A stretch of 64,000 nucleotides of DNA, taken from the NCBI RefSeq assembly GCF_001439735.1, contig NZ_JYLN01000001.1, positions 186,001 to 250,000 of the forward strand, in the 5' to 3' direction. Positions within the stretch are counted from its first letter, which is position 1; each line of letters opens with the position of its first letter. This document shows positions 61,623 to 64,000 of this stretch, one piece after another. The notes beneath the pieces were generated by a model, which was given only the letters and a program-made list of their open reading frames with translations, had not been told where the DNA came from and made no database searches. The position numbers and the translations under genes were made by a program. Origin of the DNA: Pseudomonas paralactis (GTDB lineage Bacteria > Pseudomonadota > Gammaproteobacteria > Pseudomonadales > Pseudomonadaceae).

Positions 61623-61898
61623 TTAAAAATGCCAAAAAGCTTTGAGCCAGATGCAGAAAGCCCGGCAATTAGCCGGGCTGTTACCGGCTACTCCAGAATA
61701 GGCGTCAGCCGTTTTATTCCTGCCAGAATCACCAGCGGAGAGTGAGCATTTGATTTTTGCCGCGTGCGCAACCACTTTACGCTGGGAAGCGCTTACCTTG
61801 TGAAGCACTTCCTGGAAAACTTCACGTTTGGTCTCGCAGGAGGCGCTACTGAAGAAATCGGCCAGTAGACTGGAGTCTTCGGTGTTAGTTTTACGCAT
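61623..61898 (-). pseudogene. Small ORF with a terminator-like hairpin in its end, probably decayed
   Basis: 91 codons, MRKTNTEDSSLLADFFSS then KREVFQEVLHKVSASQRKVV. The start overlaps the end of an upstream reading frame by eight bases as in an operon. The C-terminal part reads through a perfect hairpin (61659-61679), unlikely to be original coding sequence, so the frame may have been extended by a frameshift. Family not recognised. Confidence 0.45.
61659..61679 (-). terminator. Perfect hairpin, possible minus-strand terminator
   Basis: AGCCCGGC-AATTA-GCCGGGCT. Read on the minus strand the stem is followed by TTCTGC, a poor T tract, so the terminator call is tentative. Confidence 0.5.
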
Positions 61899-61975
61899 GG
61901 CGATCTGCCTCAGTCAGTAGCCCGATAAGCTGCTGGTAGCCATAGGTCTTTGGAATTAGGGCGTCAATCACCCTT
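61891..61975 (-). pseudogene. 3' fragment of a minus-strand gene
   Basis: The tail reads GVRVIDALIPKTYGYQQLIG then LLTEADRHA and stops. Upstream of about 61980 the sequence abruptly changes to what reads better on the plus strand, so the gene body is lost. Product unknown. Confidence 0.4.
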
Positions 61976-61979
61976 ACCC

Positions 61980-62659
61980 CAGGATCGACGAACCAATACT
62001 GGATCCACGGCGCTCGATCATCGACGAGCTGAACCAGCAGATGGAAGCGTTCTTCGGCTCTGGCAAGAAAGCCCAGGTCATCCCGAACGCCTGCGCAAAG
62101 AACGCGACAAGCTCGCACCGTCCGTGCTCGCCGAAGTAGCTAAGAGCGTCGTAGCCAGCGCGGCAGCGAAGAACCTGGGTATGCACATCAAACGCGTGAC
62201 GCTGATCGCCTAGGAGAACGGCTTCAAGTTTGCCGACACCCCATGAGGCGCATCAGCAAGAGAGCTGCCGCACGGCGCAGACCGACCTGGCTGGCGTTGC
62301 CGGCAAGTGGAATAAAGGAATCAGGCCAGGGCCAAGGACAACGCGCAGATCCAGCGGGAAAAGCGCCCGAAAGAGAAGGCGCTGCTCGACAAGATCGGCG
62401 CCGAGAAGCGCTCGTTGATTGTCTCGAAAGCGCTCGATGATGCACTGCTGGGCGTGCGCCACGATTTCGAGGAATGGCATGAGACAGTAACCTTCCTGAT
62501 CAACTTAGCGGCAGCACCTGCCAAAGAGACTGCACGCCTCGTAATCATGTCGCGACCGAGTTTCGAGATAACAGAAAAGCAGCCGCGACAGCTGGAAGAA
62601 TTCAGCAAGACGGGGCTTGATCCTCTCAGCTCAAGACCGACTCGGTCGAATTCAGCAGC
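61980..62659 (+). pseudogene. Decayed plus-strand gene remnants
   Basis: Several coding-like pieces in different frames: SIIDELNQQMEAFFGSGKKA (about 62010-62070), then RKERDKLAPSVLAEVAKSVV in another frame, and IQREKRPKEKALLDKIGAEK plus VRHDFEEWHETVTFLINLAA (about 62345-62510). High GC third positions remain in the pieces, but stops and frameshifts separate them. They look like mobile-element or plasmid gene debris; no family could be named. Confidence 0.4.
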
Positions 62660-62842
62660 TTAATCTGGAAAACAGAGTTTTTCTTCGACTTCCCAAGTAA
62701 CACCCGCACTCTGATTGCTTTCGACGACGAGAAGGTCGCCTTTCAAGGCCTTAACCTGCCCAAAGCGTTCTGAGCCAGTAGTCGTATCGCCTACTTGATC
62801 ACCGATTTCAAAGGTCACGCTCCCGTTTTCGTTGTGCTTCAT
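62660..62842 (-). CDS. Small conserved-looking protein of unknown function
   Basis: 60 residues: MKHNENGSVTFEIGDQVGDT and KALKGDLLVVESNQSAGVTW, a short beta-rich protein with a KOW-like turn. ATG 62842 follows CCGGAGCAGTGAC, a good ribosome site. Likely genuine because of the ribosome site and coherent sequence. Function not known. Confidence 0.6.
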   Translation of the reverse strand: MKHNENGSVTFEIGDQVGDTTTGSERFGQVKALKGDLLVVESNQSAGVTWEVEEKLCFPD

Positions 62843-62861
62843 GTCACTGCTCCGGTTTGGT

Positions 62862-63125
62862 TTAGGGGCAACCGTAATACCCCATATCACTGAACAGCGC
62901 CAGCCAACGCATCCCTATCGCTTTGCTTGCGTATCGGGAATAAGCCAACCCAATAAAAAAAGCGCTCGCGGGGCCAACAAGCCAAGTGACAGTCGTTCCT
63001 GGGCTGAGAATTGGCACTACGATAGCTACTGCAAACAGACCTATTGCTGTCCATAGTTTACTACGCGGCGTAAACCACTCGCGAAACGCTTCAAGCCTTC
63101 TTGTAGTGGTCAACTTCAATTTCAC
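62862..63125 (-). CDS. Small membrane protein of unknown function
   Basis: 87 residues from a GTG at 63125, with two hydrophobic segments (LWTAIGLFAVAIVVPIL and WLVGPASAFFIGLAYS) and a positively charged start (KLKLTTTRRLEAFREW). Ribosome site unclear. Same direction and 19 bases upstream of the 60-residue protein gene. Confidence 0.45.
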   Translation of the reverse strand: MKLKLTTTRRLEAFREWFTPRSKLWTAIGLFAVAIVVPILSPGTTVTWLVGPASAFFIGLAYSRYASKAIGMRWLALFSDMGYYGCP

Positions 63126-63196
63126 GCCATACTGGACAATGGAACAAAAAAACCATATCTATCAAAAACTGCCTTACCCTGTGTTTATTTAAGCCC

Positions 63197-63829
63197 CTAG
63201 AATAACCGCGCAGCCAGAATGGCAATGGCCAATAGCAGAATAACAGCGCCAAAAAATTTATTAATAGAGACCCCTATGGCCGGACGCCTTTTTATTTTCA
63301 TTGCAATTTCACCAGCCAGAAACATCAGAGGAGTTTCAATCAAGAACATAATGAAGATTAGCTCAACGCCCAAAATCAGCATCTGCATACCCGGCATACC
63401 CGCTTCAACCTGAATAAACTGCGGGATAAATACCAATGTAAAGATGATGGCCTTAGGGTTCAGCACGTTGGTCAGTAATCCTTGCGAATAAAGTTCACTA
63501 AGGCTTTTCTGCTCGCTGTTATTTTGAAGGCTAATCGTGTTTTTGTTGTTAAAAATGCCAAGGCCTACCCACATGATATAGAGCGCGCCACCGATGACGA
63601 AAAACTCATATAACACAGGCGAAGAGGCGATCAGTGCCGTAACGCCGGCAATCGCAAGACCGATGTGACACATCACCCCAGTGACAGCGCCCAATACCGT
63701 AATCAGCCCCGCTTTCGTTCCCTGGGTTATGGCATTAGACAATGCGCAAAGCATGTCGGCACCAGGGATCAACGTTAACGCAGCAGCCGAAATAGCAAAT
63801 AAACCCAGCGTAGAAATATCGATGAACAC
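63197..63829 (-). CDS. LysE/RhtB-family amino acid exporter
   Basis: 210 residues, six hydrophobic segments. LTLIPGADMLCALSNAITQG carries the LysE-family Pro-Gly motif; GLLTNVLNPKAIIFTLVFIP is the second signature. GTG 63829 follows GAGGAGATGAAAAC. Lower GC and more AT-ending codons than the rest of the window suggest transfer. Exports an amino acid or homoserine lactone-like compound; unknown which. Confidence 0.88.
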   Translation of the reverse strand: MFIDISTLGLFAISAAALTLIPGADMLCALSNAITQGTKAGLITVLGAVTGVMCHIGLAIAGVTALIASSPVLYEFFVIGGALYIMWVGLGIFNNKNTISLQNNSEQKSLSELYSQGLLTNVLNPKAIIFTLVFIPQFIQVEAGMPGMQMLILGVELIFIMFLIETPLMFLAGEIAMKIKRRPAIGVSINKFFGAVILLLAIAILAARLF

Positions 63830-63897
63830 GTTTTCATCTCCTCGTCAAAAAGGCACATAGTCGGTCCCTCTTAGTCGGCGAGATAGAACGATATTGC

Positions 63898-64000
63898 TCA
63901 CATGCGTCGGTTGCGATAGCTACATGGCGTGACGCCGTAAGTTGACTTAAATACCCTGCCCATGTGCGACTGATCGGCAAACCCGCAAGCGATAGCGATT
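63898..64000 (-). CDS. AraC-family regulator, C-terminal end (truncated by window)
   Basis: Last 33 residues read IAIACGFADQSHMGRVFKST then YGVTPCSYRNRRM: the second helix-turn-helix of an AraC-type activator. The gene extends past the right edge. It is 68 bases from the exporter gene and may regulate it. Confidence 0.8.
   Translation of the reverse strand, partial: IAIACGFADQSHMGRVFKSTYGVTPCSYRNRRM

Overview
The window is a piece of a Pseudomonas chromosome, most likely from the P. fluorescens group. This rests on the dense two-armed REP elements (arms of the GTGGGAGC...GGCTTGCC and TGTAGGAGCGAGC...TCGC types), high GC with strong GC3 bias, an NRPS flanked by a LuxR regulator and a NodT-like efflux lipoprotein as in cyclic-lipopeptide loci, and catabolic genes typical of pseudomonads. 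No rRNA, tRNA, CRISPR array or intact prophage or insertion sequence was seen.

Layout. 1-4.4 kb: 5' end of a nonribosomal peptide synthetase (minus strand) divergent from luxR-nodT. 4.3-13.2 kb: complete meta-cleavage pathway for homoprotocatechuate (hpaA, G1, G2, E, D, F, X, H, I, R). 13.4-25.8 kb: aromatic amine and 4-hydroxyphenylacetate upper pathway: FAD amine oxidase, cupin, MoaF-like protein, two short-chain dehydrogenases, FeaR-like regulator, permease, porin, two-component 4-hydroxyphenylacetate 3-hydroxylase and arylacetaldehyde dehydrogenase. Together these can take tyramine or dopamine to pyruvate and succinate semialdehyde. 25.9-27.4 kb: a small repeat-rich patch with two copies of a structured element, a lipoprotein gene and a small DUF6124/DUF3077-like gene whose leader can form mutually exclusive helices around its ribosome binding site. 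27.5-35.1 kb: mixed single genes (flavin-binding split-barrel protein, GST with two tandem LysR regulators, aldo/keto reductase, pseudo-receiver, acid phosphatase lipoprotein, XRE regulator, HD hydrolase).

35.2-44.8 kb: an eleven-gene type II secretion operon (gspE-F-G-H-I-J-K-L-M-C-D order) with a lipoprotein secretin, as in the Hxc type. 45.0-49.8 kb: LacI regulator divergent from a TonB-dependent receptor and an FMN monooxygenase. 49.8-50.5 kb: aquaporin. 50.6-57.9 kb: oxidative non-phosphorylating pentonate (Weimberg) pathway: MFS transporter, alpha-ketoglutaric semialdehyde dehydrogenase, LysR regulator, 2-keto-3-deoxypentonate dehydratase and pentonate dehydratase, with two matching ATAAC-N5-GTTAT sites. 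58.1-61.5 kb: Lrp regulator, acetylpolyamine amidohydrolase, amino acid permease. 61.6-64.0 kb: lower-GC, partly decayed DNA with gene remnants, two small ORFs, a LysE-type exporter and the end of an AraC regulator.

Regulatory logic read from the sequence: HpaR-type sites (GTTAA-N4-TTAAC) lie before hpaG1 and hpaR, with a weaker one before the feaR-like gene; direct repeats before feaB suit an AraC activator; a near match to the syr-syp box lies upstream of the NRPS; a 14-bp palindrome lies between lacI and the TonB receptor. All functions are inferred by reading protein motifs and recalled family resemblance; no database search was run.
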